64,000 nucleotides of DNA. Origin: an uncultured Oscillospiraceae bacterium (GTDB taxonomy: Bacteria; Bacillota; Clostridia; Oscillospirales; Oscillospiraceae). A program made the translations under genes and the position numbers. Positions 1-10,345 of this stretch are shown piece by piece. The stretch covers positions 104,425 to 168,424 of the forward strand of contig CALWXH010000001.1 in assembly GCA_944385465.1 (NCBI GenBank), read 5' to 3'. The number at the start of each line of letters is the position of its first letter. Positions within the stretch are counted from its first letter, which is position 1. Below the pieces are notes generated by a model. It did no database searches, was not told where the DNA came from, and worked only from the letters and a program-made list of their open reading frames with translations.

Positions 1-95
1 ATGTCATGGACCAGCGTCTCGCAGGAGGAGCCGAACATCTCGGCGATCCCCCGGGCGGTGCGGTCCAGAAATTCAAAGGCCTGGTCGCGGGTCAT
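1..95 (-). CDS. YheO-like PAS/HTH transcriptional regulator, N-terminal fragment
   Basis: Only the first 31 codons lie in the window; the gene runs off the left edge. They read MTRDQAFEFLDRTARGIAEM followed by FGSSCETLVHD. The pattern of a helix followed by an FG-x-x-CE-x-LVHD segment is typical of the start of the YheO-type PAS domain found in DNA-binding regulators, where the usual wording is close to GPNCEVVLHD. The start at 95 is supported by an AAGGAAG ribosome binding site a few bases upstream. A promoter and an 18-bp palindrome lie just upstream. The family call rests on about ten conserved residues, so it is tentative; the ligand and targets cannot be told. Confidence 0.5.
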   Translation of the reverse strand, partial: MTRDQAFEFLDRTARGIAEMFGSSCETLVHD

Positions 96-141
96 GGCGG
101 CACTTCCTTTCAACAGTTTGTCAACTTGCAGATCTGGTCAA

Positions 142-170
142 AGTATATCCGCTTTTTCCGGAAAAAGCAA
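142..170 (-). promoter_or_regulatory. Sigma-A promoter of the YheO-like gene with overlapping palindrome
   Basis: On the minus strand a -35 TTGCTT (170-165) and a -10 TATACT (147-142) are separated by 17 bp and point at the regulator gene. The perfect 18-bp palindrome GCTTTTTCCGGAAAAAGC (151-168) overlaps the -35 box and spacer, so it could be an autoregulatory operator. Confidence 0.5.
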
Positions 171-171
171 G

Positions 172-207
172 AAAAAACGCCGGGACGATCTGAGGACCGC
201 CCCGGCG
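172..207 (-). terminator. Rho-independent terminator of the ABC transporter operon
   Basis: On the minus strand a GC-rich stem (CGCCGGG pairing with CCCGGCG) is followed by TTTTTT, a few bases after the stop codon of the ATPase gene. Confidence 0.8.
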
Positions 208-211
208 AAGC

Positions 212-952
212 TCAATGTTCCATGAACCGGGAGAGAAAATCCCGGGTGCGCTGCTGCTGCGGGTTGGAGAACACCTGCTGAGGGTCGCCCTGTTCGCAGA
301 TGACCCCGTCGGACATGAACACCACATGGCTGGACACGTCCCGGGCAAAGGCCATCTCGTGGGTGACCACCAGCATGGTCATACCGTTTCGGGCCAGGTC
401 CCGCATGACGGAGAGCACCTCGCCCACCATCTCCGGGTCCAGGGCGGAGGTGGGCTCGTCAAAGAGGAGCACCTCCGGCTCCATGGCCAGGGCCCGGGCG
501 ATGGCCACCCGCTGCTTCTGGCCGCCGGAGATCTGCCGGGGCTTGGCCTTGATGTAGGGGGTCATGCCCACCTGGTCCAGGTACTTCATGGCGTTTTCCC
601 GGGCCTCTTCCCGGGACTTTTTCAGCACCTTCACCTGGCCCACCATGCAGTTGTCCAGCACGGTCATGTTATTGAACAGGTTGAAGGACTGGAATACCAT
701 GCCCACCTTGGAGCGGTACCGGGAGGGATTGACCCCCTTGCCGGTGACCTCCTGGCCGTGGAAAAGAATCTGGCCGCTGGTGGGGGTCTCCAGCAGGTTG
801 ATGCACCGCAGCAGGGTGGACTTGCCCGAGCCGGAGGCCCCGATGATGGAGGTCACGTCCCCCGTGCGGACGGTAAAGTCGATGTCTTTCAGCACCTCGT
901 GTTCCCCGAAGGACTTGCTCAGGTGCCGCACTTCCAGAATGGTCTCGCTCAT
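212..952 (-). CDS. Amino-acid ABC transporter ATP-binding protein (probable lysine/basic amino acid uptake)
   Basis: This 246-residue protein is the cytoplasmic ATPase of a polar-amino-acid (PAAT/GlnQ-HisP) importer. It shows Walker [10 protein letters not shown] near residue 37, the signature [14 protein letters not shown], Walker [14 protein letters not shown], and the H-loop VVTHEM. The length is normal for the family. It is the last gene of a three-gene operon. Its ATG overlaps the permease stop codon in a TAATG arrangement, which implies translational coupling, and a terminator follows. The substrate is inferred from the lysine riboswitch that heads the operon; by sequence alone the ATPase family does not separate lysine, arginine, glutamine and other substrates. 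Confidence 0.93.
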   Translation of the reverse strand: MSETILEVRHLSKSFGEHEVLKDIDFTVRTGDVTSIIGASGSGKSTLLRCINLLETPTSGQILFHGQEVTGKGVNPSRYRSKVGMVFQSFNLFNNMTVLDNCMVGQVKVLKKSREEARENAMKYLDQVGMTPYIKAKPRQISGGQKQRVAIARALAMEPEVLLFDEPTSALDPEMVGEVLSVMRDLARNGMTMLVVTHEMAFARDVSSHVVFMSDGVICEQGDPQQVFSNPQQQRTRDFLSRFMEH

Positions 953-1854
953 TACCGTTCCCCCCTGCTTCTTCCGTGTTTCAGTTCCTGGCGCTGGCGC
1001 TCCCGCTGCTCCGCATCCAGGGTTTTCTCCAGATTGCGCTCGTCAAAGGGTGTGCCCTTGCCGGGGTGGGTGTAGGTGCCGGCGGACAGGGTCAGCGCGT
1101 CGTCCTGTACCAGTTCATAGCTGCTGTTGCCGTCCAGCCACTTCTCCAGACGCCGCAGCAGGAAGGAGGCGATGAGGGTCATGGTGAGGTAGCCGATCAT
1201 CTCGATGGCGGCGGACTGGAAGTACATGTTGTTGTTGCCCACGATGTTCCGGTGCTGGCCGAAGAACTCGATGAAGCCGATGATGAACATCACGGAGGTG
1301 TCCTTGATGTTGATGATGAAGTTGTTGCCGATCTGGGGCAGGATGTTCCGGAAGGCCTGGGGCAGGATGACGCTGGTCATGGTCTGCACATGGGTCATGC
1401 CGATGGCCTTGGCCCCTTCGGTCTGGCCCGGGTCGATGGAGATGATGCCACCCCGCACCGACTCGGCCATGTAGGCGCCGGTGTTGATGGATACCACGAT
1501 GATGGCGGCCAGCCACAGCCCGCTGTTGCCCCGGAACATGATCTGCTGGTTGGTGAAGTAGGGCAGGCCGTAGTAGATGAACACCGCCTGGAGCACCATG
1601 GGGGTGCCCCGGAAGACCTCTACATAGATGCGCACGATCACCCGGATGAGCCTGAGCACAAAGCGCTTGGGGAGAGAGTCGTTTTTGGTGTAGGGGATGG
1701 TGTTCAGGATGCCGCACAGCAGGCCGATGACACAGCCGATGAGGGTGGCCACCACGGCCAGAATCAGGGTGCTGCGGATGCCCACCAGGTACCGGTCCCA
1801 GTACTGCATCCAGAGGGCGGCCATGTCCTGACCCAGTTCGATGAATTTATCCAT
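952..1854 (-). CDS. Amino-acid ABC transporter permease
   Basis: This 300-residue membrane protein belongs to the HisM/GlnP permease family. Several hydrophobic segments surround the cytoplasmic EAA loop, visible as [19 protein letters not shown] near residues 140-160, which docks on the ATPase. An AAAGGAG ribosome binding site precedes the start at 1854. The C-terminal 50 residues are charged and rich in Glu, Arg and Lys, longer than in most family members. It lies between the binding-protein gene and the ATPase gene. An intercistronic hairpin upstream may lower its expression relative to the binding protein. Confidence 0.92.
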   Translation of the reverse strand: MDKFIELGQDMAALWMQYWDRYLVGIRSTLILAVVATLIGCVIGLLCGILNTIPYTKNDSLPKRFVLRLIRVIVRIYVEVFRGTPMVLQAVFIYYGLPYFTNQQIMFRGNSGLWLAAIIVVSINTGAYMAESVRGGIISIDPGQTEGAKAIGMTHVQTMTSVILPQAFRNILPQIGNNFIINIKDTSVMFIIGFIEFFGQHRNIVGNNNMYFQSAAIEMIGYLTMTLIASFLLRRLEKWLDGNSSYELVQDDALTLSAGTYTHPGKGTPFDERNLEKTLDAEQRERQRQELKHGRSRGER

Positions 1855-1884
1855 GGGGGAGACGCGCTCCTTTCTGACACAAGG

Positions 1885-1916
1885 CCCTCCACCCGGCGCT
1901 CAGGCCGGGTGGAGGG
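1885..1916 (-). other. Intercistronic hairpin between binding-protein and permease genes
   Basis: A perfect 13-bp GC-rich stem (1885-1897 with 1904-1916) with a 6-base loop lies just after the binding-protein stop. No T-run follows on the minus strand, so it is better explained as an mRNA-stabilising or attenuating stem than as a full terminator. It would favour binding protein over permease and ATPase. Confidence 0.6.
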
Positions 1917-1935
1917 TGTGGAGGGTTGTGAAAAC

Positions 1936-2919
1936 TCAGATCTCGGGCTGAACGGCGATGGCCTCGGCCATGATGGCGTTGAACTGATCCTCGTTCAGCG
2001 CGCCGATAACGGTGTCCAGGGCGTCCTTCAGCTGGGTGTTGCCCTTGGCCACGGACATGCCGATGTTCACGTTCTCGGCCCGCTCCTCCTCACTGGCGAA
2101 CTGGAAGTCGCCGTCGGTGCCGGAGAAGTTCAGGATGACCAGATTGTCGTTCTTGGCCACAGCGGCGGTGGCGGTGGGCATATCGGTGCAGATGAAGTCC
2201 ACGGTGCCGCTCTCCAGGGCCATGATCATGGCCGGGGCGGTGTCCGCGGGGGCCTGGACCTGGGCGTCGGGGATCTGGGGCAGGCAGGATTCATACCAGA
2301 TGGTGCCGGACTGAGCGGTGCACAGGCCGCCGGACAGGTCGTCAATGGAGGTGGCGGAGGCGTACTGGCTGTCCTTGGTGGTGACGCACACGATGGTGGC
2401 GTAGTAGTAGGGGCCCGCCATGTCCACCTCTGCCAGACGGGTGGCGGTCATGGACTGGCCGGCGATGGCCACGTCGATGACGCCGCTCTGCAGCCCGGCG
2501 GTGAGGCCGCCCCACTCCAGGGCCATGACCTCCAGCTCCCAGCCGTAGGCCTCGCAGATGCGCTGGGCCATCATCACGTCATAGCCGTTGGCGTAGGAGC
2601 CGGGATTGTTGACGATGGGCACCGCGCCGTTGGAGTCGTCGGTCTGGGTCCAGTTGTAGGGGGCGTAGGTGCACTCCATGCCAACGGTGAGCACGCCGTC
2701 CTCCACGCCGGGGATGGCGCTGGTGTCCACGCCGGTGAGGTCCTCCACCGGGGGGATCTCCACGGCGGGGGCCTCAGACTCCACGGGGGCCTCGGAGACG
2801 GGGGACTGGGAATCGCCGGCGGGGGGCTGGGAAGTGCCGGCGTCGCCGCCGCAGGCGGTGAGGGTAAGGGCCAGGGCTGCGCCCAGCAGCAGGGCAAGGG
2901 TTCTTCTCTTCATGTTCAT
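1936..2919 (-). CDS. Amino-acid ABC transporter substrate-binding lipoprotein
   Basis: This is the extracellular solute-binding protein of the importer (family 3, 327 residues). The N-terminus has Lys-Arg, a hydrophobic stretch and a lipobox ending TLTAC, so Cys23 would be lipidated. A Ser/Pro/Glu-rich linker of about 40 residues follows. The family-3 fold begins at GVLTVGMECTYAPYNW and includes MMAQRICEAYGWELEVMALEW. A second ATG at 2913 is also well placed for the AGAGG ribosome binding site, so the start is uncertain by two codons. It is the first gene of the operon, behind a lysine riboswitch, which suggests lysine or a related cation as ligand. Confidence 0.92.
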   Translation of the reverse strand: MNMKRRTLALLLGAALALTLTACGGDAGTSQPPAGDSQSPVSEAPVESEAPAVEIPPVEDLTGVDTSAIPGVEDGVLTVGMECTYAPYNWTQTDDSNGAVPIVNNPGSYANGYDVMMAQRICEAYGWELEVMALEWGGLTAGLQSGVIDVAIAGQSMTATRLAEVDMAGPYYYATIVCVTTKDSQYASATSIDDLSGGLCTAQSGTIWYESCLPQIPDAQVQAPADTAPAMIMALESGTVDFICTDMPTATAAVAKNDNLVILNFSGTDGDFQFASEEERAENVNIGMSVAKGNTQLKDALDTVIGALNEDQFNAIMAEAIAVQPEI

Positions 2920-2959
2920 TTCCTCTTTCCTTTTGATATTTGCCTTTTCTGCTGCTGAC

Positions 2960-3101
2960 GCGCCGTGGTGTCACGCTCCGCCTGCTCGCGACGCGCGGCT
3001 TCCCTCCGACTCGGAACACAAACAGAATTGCACGGCAATTCTTGGTTTGTATTCCTCGCTCCAGTCCATCCGCGCTGCTCACGACGGCTCCGCGCTTCGC
3101 A
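2960..3101 (-). repeat. Long imperfect inverted repeat in the leader of the transporter operon
   Basis: Two arms of roughly 60 bases surround a core in which GAATTGC and GCAATTC flank a 3-base loop. The outer parts pair imperfectly (CGCGG and GAGC/GCTC blocks). It lies between the riboswitch terminator and the first ribosome binding site. It resembles an inserted intergenic repeat more than part of the riboswitch. Confidence 0.45.
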
Positions 3102-3103
3102 AC

Positions 3104-3138
3104 AAAAAAGACCATGAACCGCAGATGCGATCATGGTC
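3104..3138 (-). terminator. Riboswitch expression-platform terminator
   Basis: On the minus strand GACCATGA pairs with TCATGGTC around an inner CGCA/TGCG stem, followed by six T. It lies directly downstream of the lysine aptamer and is the likely switch that stops transcription when lysine is plentiful. Confidence 0.85.
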
Positions 3139-3159
3139 AACAAATACCCTCGGGAAAGA

Positions 3160-3345
3160 GGCGTGTTTCCGCCATGATAGCGCTTCACACGGGTGTGTGA
3201 CAGTCCGCCGGGTATTCCCCTGCGGCCCAGGCAACGCCCAGCCGGACCAGCTGCGCGCCCTTCGGCGGTACGGCCTTTCGCCGGAGGCAGTTGTCCATGC
3301 CCTCCGGGTACTCATCGGTACCGCGCCTCTATCATTGGTTCAATT
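3160..3345 (-). promoter_or_regulatory. Lysine riboswitch (L-box)
   Basis: Read on the minus strand, the leader has the conserved lysine-aptamer landmarks in order: GATAGAGGCGCG at its 5' end (from 3333), then GAGTACC, CCGGCGAAAGGCC, GCCGAAG, a CTGG...GGGC helix, and ACTGTCA. A small CACACCCGTGTG hairpin follows, then AAGCGCTATC at 3182-3176, which closes the P1 helix with GATAG. This order and wording match the known L-box consensus. A terminator follows. It implies repression of the transporter operon by lysine. Confidence 0.9.
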
Positions 3346-3352
3346 TGCGTGT

Positions 3353-3381
3353 ATTATAGCCCGGCCTGTCCCCGCTGTCAA
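3353..3381 (-). promoter_or_regulatory. Consensus sigma-A promoter of the lysine-riboswitch operon
   Basis: On the minus strand TTGACA (3381-3376) and TATAAT (3358-3353) are 17 bp apart, and transcription would begin just ahead of the aptamer. Confidence 0.9.
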
Positions 3382-3662
3382 CAGGAAAGTGAGAACTTTG
3401 GACACTTTTCCGTAAAATCAGGGGAACCGGCCCGGATGCTTTGACACTTCAGACGAGGAAAGTGAGGGCGGCAAAGCGGTTGGCGGGGGCGGGAAGCAGC
3501 CCGGCCTGCAAATTTGGCGCGGCGGGAGAATTTTGCCGGAAAATCTGCATCACCTCTTGCAAAACGCGGCGGGAAACGGTATACTCAGCTCGCCGGCAAG
3601 GATGTCGGAATTCGTCAAAGGGAGGAGCCGCGGCGGGAAGTGTCCCGGCGTGCAGAAACAGG
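3382..3662. other. Intergenic region between divergent promoter and yitT
   Basis: This GC-rich stretch separates the riboswitch promoter from the yitT start. A GGGAGG lies near 3620 but no convincing gene, promoter or hairpin is visible. Confidence 0.4.
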
Positions 3663-4520
3663 ATGAAGCGGGTGCTGAACAGGCGCACGGTGCTGGACTA
3701 TCTCTGGATCACTCTGGGGGCGGCCCTGGTGGCCGCGGGTGTATACTTTTTCAAATTCCCCAACAACTTTTCCTTCGGCGGCGTCTCCGGCCTGTGTGTG
3801 GTCCTGGCCCAGGTGCTTCCCTTTACGCCCGGCCAGTTGAACCTGGTGCTCAACCTGGCCCTGCTGGTGGTGGGGTGGATCGCCCTGGGAAAGAAATTCG
3901 CGGTGAAGACGGCCTTTGCCACGGTGGTGGTCTCGGTGCTCACCGAGCGGCTGGAGGTGTGGTGCCCCCTGAGCGGCCCGCTGACCGACGAGCCCCTGCT
4001 GGAGCTGATCTTCGCCATCCTGCTGCCTGCCGCGGGGACTGCCGTGCTGTTCCAGCACGCTGCCAGCAGCGGCGGCACGGACATCATCGCGGCCATCATG
4101 AAGGACCGCTCCGGCACCGACGTGGGGAAGGGGCTGTTCCTCAGCGATGTGGCCATTGTGGTGTTTGCCGCCTTTGTGTTCGATGTGAAGACGGTGCTGT
4201 TCTCCGCCATGGGCCTGCTGGCCAAATCCCTGGTGGTGGATGAGTTCCTGAGGAACATGAACCTGAGCAAGTGCTTCATCGTCATCTGCGACGACGCCAA
4301 GCCCATCTGCGACTTCATCACGGAAGTGCTCAACCGCAGCGCCACCGTAACGGAGGGCCACGGCGCGTTTTCCGGCCAGCCCAAGCAGCTGGTGTTCACC
4401 GTGCTCAAGCCCGCCCAGGCCTACCGCCTGCGCACCTACATTCATAAGGAGCAGCCTCACGCCTTCCTGATGATCTCCTCCAGCAGTGAGATTGTGGGAA
4501 AGGGATTCATGGATCTGTGA
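3663..4520 (+). CDS. YitT family membrane protein (DUF161/DUF2179)
   Basis: This 285-residue protein has a run of hydrophobic segments with the family motifs FPNNFSFGGVSGL near the N-terminus and SSGGTDIIAAIM in the middle. A soluble DUF2179 domain forms the last 80 residues (SATVTEGHGAFSG ... LMISSSSEIVGKGF). The family's transport function is not established; the C-terminal domain may sense a small ligand. I chose the ATG at 3663 because the family's usual N-terminal transmembrane segment begins right after it. The longer upstream open frame is not conserved-looking. The ribosome binding site is weak. A terminator follows directly. A second, divergent yitT copy lies at 34966-35838. Confidence 0.88.
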   Translation: MKRVLNRRTVLDYLWITLGAALVAAGVYFFKFPNNFSFGGVSGLCVVLAQVLPFTPGQLNLVLNLALLVVGWIALGKKFAVKTAFATVVVSVLTERLEVWCPLSGPLTDEPLLELIFAILLPAAGTAVLFQHAASSGGTDIIAAIMKDRSGTDVGKGLFLSDVAIVVFAAFVFDVKTVLFSAMGLLAKSLVVDEFLRNMNLSKCFIVICDDAKPICDFITEVLNRSATVTEGHGAFSGQPKQLVFTVLKPAQAYRLRTYIHKEQPHAFLMISSSSEIVGKGFMDL

Positions 4521-4538
4521 GCGCCGCGCCGCCGATAC

Positions 4539-4569
4539 AGCCGCCGGGAGCGTGTCCCGGCGGCTTTTT
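4539..4569 (+). terminator. Rho-independent terminator of yitT
   Basis: An 11-bp stem (AGCCGCCGGGA with TCCCGGCGGCT) is followed by TTTTTG, 18 bases after the stop codon. Confidence 0.85.
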
Positions 4570-4662
4570 GCTGGCCGCCGCGGGTGGAACGGCGGGAAAA
4601 CGGGACGGACCGCGCTGCCGGTTTATTCACAATTTCCTCTTTTTTCTCCCGCGGCAATGTGA

Positions 4663-4668
4663 TATACT
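4663..4668 (+). promoter_or_regulatory. Extended -10 promoter element for secA
   Basis: TGATATACT forms an extended -10 box about 110 bp upstream of the secA start. The -35 region is T-rich but has no good TTGACA match. The leader between here and the start is strongly GC-rich. Confidence 0.5.
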
Positions 4669-4779
4669 ACGAAATAATTGGGTCACTGTACCTACCCCGG
4701 GCCCTCGCGCCATCTGGCGCCCGGCCGCGCCGGCCGGGCGGGCCTGGACAAGGACATAGGAAGAAAGGACACAGAAGCT

Positions 4780-7569
<2,790 letters not shown>

Positions 7570-7719
7570 CGTCGTTGCGGCCGATGGGAGCGGCAGCGAT
7601 CCGCGCCCTTTGGCGCGTCAATGCGAGACGCCCGGCGGCGAGCATTTCCGAAGGCGGAATTCACTTCCGCCGAGGGGGATCCAATCAAGGGCTCCCATGG
7701 GGCCTCAGCCCATGGGAAA

Positions 7720-7800
7720 CGCAACGGCCCCTGCCCCTGCGGCAGCGGCCTGAAGTGGAAGAAGCGCACCTGTAAGGAATATCACCCGGATCTGAAGTGA
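7720..7800 (+). pseudogene. Duplicated secA 3' end (SEC-C tail remnant)
   Basis: These 81 bp repeat the last 81 bp of secA (7489-7569), including the stop codon. There are eight base differences: six are silent, one changes Asp to Gly and one changes the third zinc-ligand Cys to Arg. The copy lies exactly 231 bp (77 codons) downstream, and the 50 codons between the two stops contain no stop in the secA frame. The intervening 150 bp carry short inverted repeats (GCGCC/GGCGC, GGCGGAATTCACTTCCGCC). There is no start codon with a ribosome binding site for the copy, so it is probably a relic of recombination. Confidence 0.8.
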
Positions 7801-7915
7801 GAGCCGGTCAGAGTAAAACCGAGAGAGTGGAAGCGGCCTGAAAGTGAGCGGCGCCCGCTGGCCGGGCGCCGGGGGAGAGAGTATGGAGACCCACCCACAC
7901 GGAAAGGAGCGGCCA

Positions 7916-8728
7916 ATGAATATCATAGAACAGACACGGGGCGGCGTCCCCGTTCTCCAGGCGGATGGAATGCTGTCAGCCGGAGGGGTAGCCCACGGGT
8001 TCTCCACCCGGCTGGGCGGTGTGTCCCAGGGGATGTGGGCAGCCCTGAACCTGGGGGTGAGCCGGGGGGACGACCCGGATCATGTGCGGGAGAATTACCG
8101 GCGGTTTTTCGCCGCCATTGGCGCGGACGGGAAGAAGCTGGCCATGACCAACCAGGTCCACGGCGGCCGGGTCCGTGTGGTGACCTCCGCCGACTGGAAG
8201 GACGATCCCTACCAGCGGCCGGACTATGAGGCGGACGGCCTGATGACGGACACCCCGGGTGTGGTGCTGCTCATCTACTCCGCCGACTGCATTCCCATCC
8301 TGCTGTACGACCCGGTGCGCCGGGTGATCGCCGCCACCCACGCCGGCTGGCGCGGAACCGCCGCCGGCATCGCCGCCGCCGCGGTGGAGCGGATGAAGGA
8401 GATCTACGAGTGCCGGCCGGAGGATATCCTGGCGGCCATCGGCCCGGGGATCGGCCCGTGCTGCTTTGAGACCCATGAGGATGTGCCCAATGCCATGATG
8501 GCGGCGGTGTCCTCCGCGGCGCTGCCCTATGTGAAGGTGCTGGAAAACGGGAAGTTTACCCTGGATCTGAAGGGGATCAACGCCCAGCTGCTCACCAGAG
8601 CGGGGCTGGAGAAGGAGCACATTGCCGTGTGCCAGGACTGCACCGCGTGCATGCGGGAGAAGTACTGGAGCCACCGGCGCATGGGCACCAACCGGGGCTC
8701 CATGGCGGCGGCCATCCAACTGCTGTGA
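7916..8728 (+). CDS. pgeF: Multicopper-polyphenol-oxidase-like purine nucleoside phosphorylase (PgeF/YlmD/YfiH family)
   Basis: This 270-residue protein belongs to the DUF152/Cu-oxidase_4 family, whose members act on purine nucleosides and have been linked to peptidoglycan editing. The three zinc ligands are visible: His in TNQVHGGRV, Cys in YSADCIPILL and His in THAGWRGTAAGI. GPGIGPCCFE and the C-terminal RRMGTNRG are also family hallmarks. GGAAAGGAG precedes the ATG at 7916 with good spacing. The next gene begins two bases after the stop, so the two are probably cotranscribed. The substrate in this organism is not known from the sequence. Confidence 0.9.
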   Translation: MNIIEQTRGGVPVLQADGMLSAGGVAHGFSTRLGGVSQGMWAALNLGVSRGDDPDHVRENYRRFFAAIGADGKKLAMTNQVHGGRVRVVTSADWKDDPYQRPDYEADGLMTDTPGVVLLIYSADCIPILLYDPVRRVIAATHAGWRGTAAGIAAAAVERMKEIYECRPEDILAAIGPGIGPCCFETHEDVPNAMMAAVSSAALPYVKVLENGKFTLDLKGINAQLLTRAGLEKEHIAVCQDCTACMREKYWSHRRMGTNRGSMAAAIQLL

Positions 8729-8730
8729 AC

Positions 8731-10260
8731 GTGCGCCGGACGGCGACGCTGCTTCTGGCGGCGGCGCTGGCCTTCAGCCTGTGGGGGTGCACCGCCGGAG
8801 AGCCGGAGCCCACCCCCAGCGCCTGGTCGGAGCCCACCCCCAGCCAGCAGGTTCAGACCCTACCCTTCGCCCTGGCCTATGACCCCACGGCGTCCCTCCA
8901 CCCCATCACCAGCCAGAGCCAGGTGAATCTGGACCTGGCGGGACTGGTGTACGAGGGACTGTACGAGCTGGACCGGAATTTTGAGCCCCAGCCGGTGCTG
9001 GCCCGCTCCGCCGCGGTCAGCGGCGACGGGCTGAGCTGGACCATCACCCTGGACAGCGGCGCCCGGTTTTCCGACGGTACCCTTGTGACTGCCCAGCATG
9101 TGGCGGATTCCCTGAACACGGCCCGGGCCAGCGCGCTGTACGGCGGCCGGCTCAGCGCGGTCAGCGAGGTGACGGCGTCAGAGAGCGGAGCGGTGGTCAT
9201 CACCCTGTCCAGCCCCAACGGGGCGCTGGACGCCCTGCTGGATATCCCCATCGTGCTGGAGCAGGGGAATGGCATCCCCCTGGGGACGGGGCGCTACCGC
9301 TTTCTCCGGGACCGGGGGAAGCTGTGCCTGTCCATCAACGGGAACTACAGGCAGGCGCTGCCCTATGACACCATCCCCCTGCGGGAGGTGAGGGGGGCGG
9401 AAGAGCGCATCGCCGCCTTTGACAGCGGGGAGGTGACCGCAGCGGTCACCGACTTCTCCTCCGCTTACGCGCTGGGCTATTCCGGGACCTATGAGGCCTG
9501 TGATTTTCCCACCACCACCCTGCTGTATGTGGGGTTCCGGACCAGCGGGGGAGTCTGTGCCTCCGCCCGGGTGCGCCAGGCCTTTTCCCGGGCCTTTGAC
9601 CGGGCGTCCATGACGGCCTCCCTCATGGCGGGCCACGGAGACCTGGCCTGCCTGCCCGTCTCCCCCCTCCACGGGGCATATGACCAGGAGGCCGCCTCCG
9701 CGCTGGACTACGATGCGCAGGCGGCGGGGGAGCTGCTGACCCAGGCGGGATATGCGCTGGGGGCGGACGGGGTGCGCCGGCGGGGCAGCAGCCCGCTGCG
9801 GGTCACCATCGCGGTGAACAACGACAGCGCCTTCAAACAGTCCCTGGCGGAGTTTCTGGCCCAGTGCCTGGAGTCGCTGGGAGTGACGGTTACCGTGGAC
9901 GCCATGCCCTGGGAGAGCTATCAGAGCGCCCTGGCGTCCGGACAGTTTGACCTGTACATCGGTGAGGTGCGCATGACGGGGGATTTTGACCCCGGGGAGC
10001 TGCTCACCGGGAGCCTGAATTACGGCGGATATGCCAGCCAGACCATGACGGAGCTGCTCAGCGCCTGGCGGGGTGCCCGGGGCGCGGCCAGAGACCGGGC
10101 GGCCAGTGAGCTGTGGCAGGCCTTTGCCCGGGAGGCGCCCATTGCGCCCTTGTGCTTCAAGCGGGGGTCCCTGCTGGTGCGGTGGGGCATGGTGACCGGC
10201 GTGCAGCCCACCCAGGCCGACCTCTTCTGGAACATGGAGGAGTGGGAGCTGGCGCAGTGA
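8731..10260 (+). CDS. Family-5 ABC transporter substrate-binding lipoprotein (oligopeptide/nickel type)
   Basis: This 509-residue protein has an N-terminal Arg-Arg, a hydrophobic core and a lipobox ending LWGC, then a Pro/Ser/Thr linker and an SBP_bac_5 domain (ALAYDPTASLHPITSQSQVNLDLAGLVYEGL ... LSWTITLDSGARFSDGTLVTAQHVADSL; NVRQAFSRAFDR-like segment in the middle). It should capture peptides or similar solutes outside the membrane. A GTG start at 8731, two bases after pgeF, fits the signal peptide. No clear ribosome binding site is seen, so it may rely on translational coupling. No permease or ATPase genes lie next to it, making it an orphan binding protein. Confidence 0.87.
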   Translation: MRRTATLLLAAALAFSLWGCTAGEPEPTPSAWSEPTPSQQVQTLPFALAYDPTASLHPITSQSQVNLDLAGLVYEGLYELDRNFEPQPVLARSAAVSGDGLSWTITLDSGARFSDGTLVTAQHVADSLNTARASALYGGRLSAVSEVTASESGAVVITLSSPNGALDALLDIPIVLEQGNGIPLGTGRYRFLRDRGKLCLSINGNYRQALPYDTIPLREVRGAEERIAAFDSGEVTAAVTDFSSAYALGYSGTYEACDFPTTTLLYVGFRTSGGVCASARVRQAFSRAFDRASMTASLMAGHGDLACLPVSPLHGAYDQEAASALDYDAQAAGELLTQAGYALGADGVRRRGSSPLRVTIAVNNDSAFKQSLAEFLAQCLESLGVTVTVDAMPWESYQSALASGQFDLYIGEVRMTGDFDPGELLTGSLNYGGYASQTMTELLSAWRGARGAARDRAASELWQAFAREAPIAPLCFKRGSLLVRWGMVTGVQPTQADLFWNMEEWELAQ

Positions 10261-10345
10261 CAGCATACAGGGCCCGCGGCGCGGGCCTGACAAATAGGAG
10301 ACCCGGCCGGAACGGCCGGGGAAAGACAAAGGGAGAGAACAGGGA

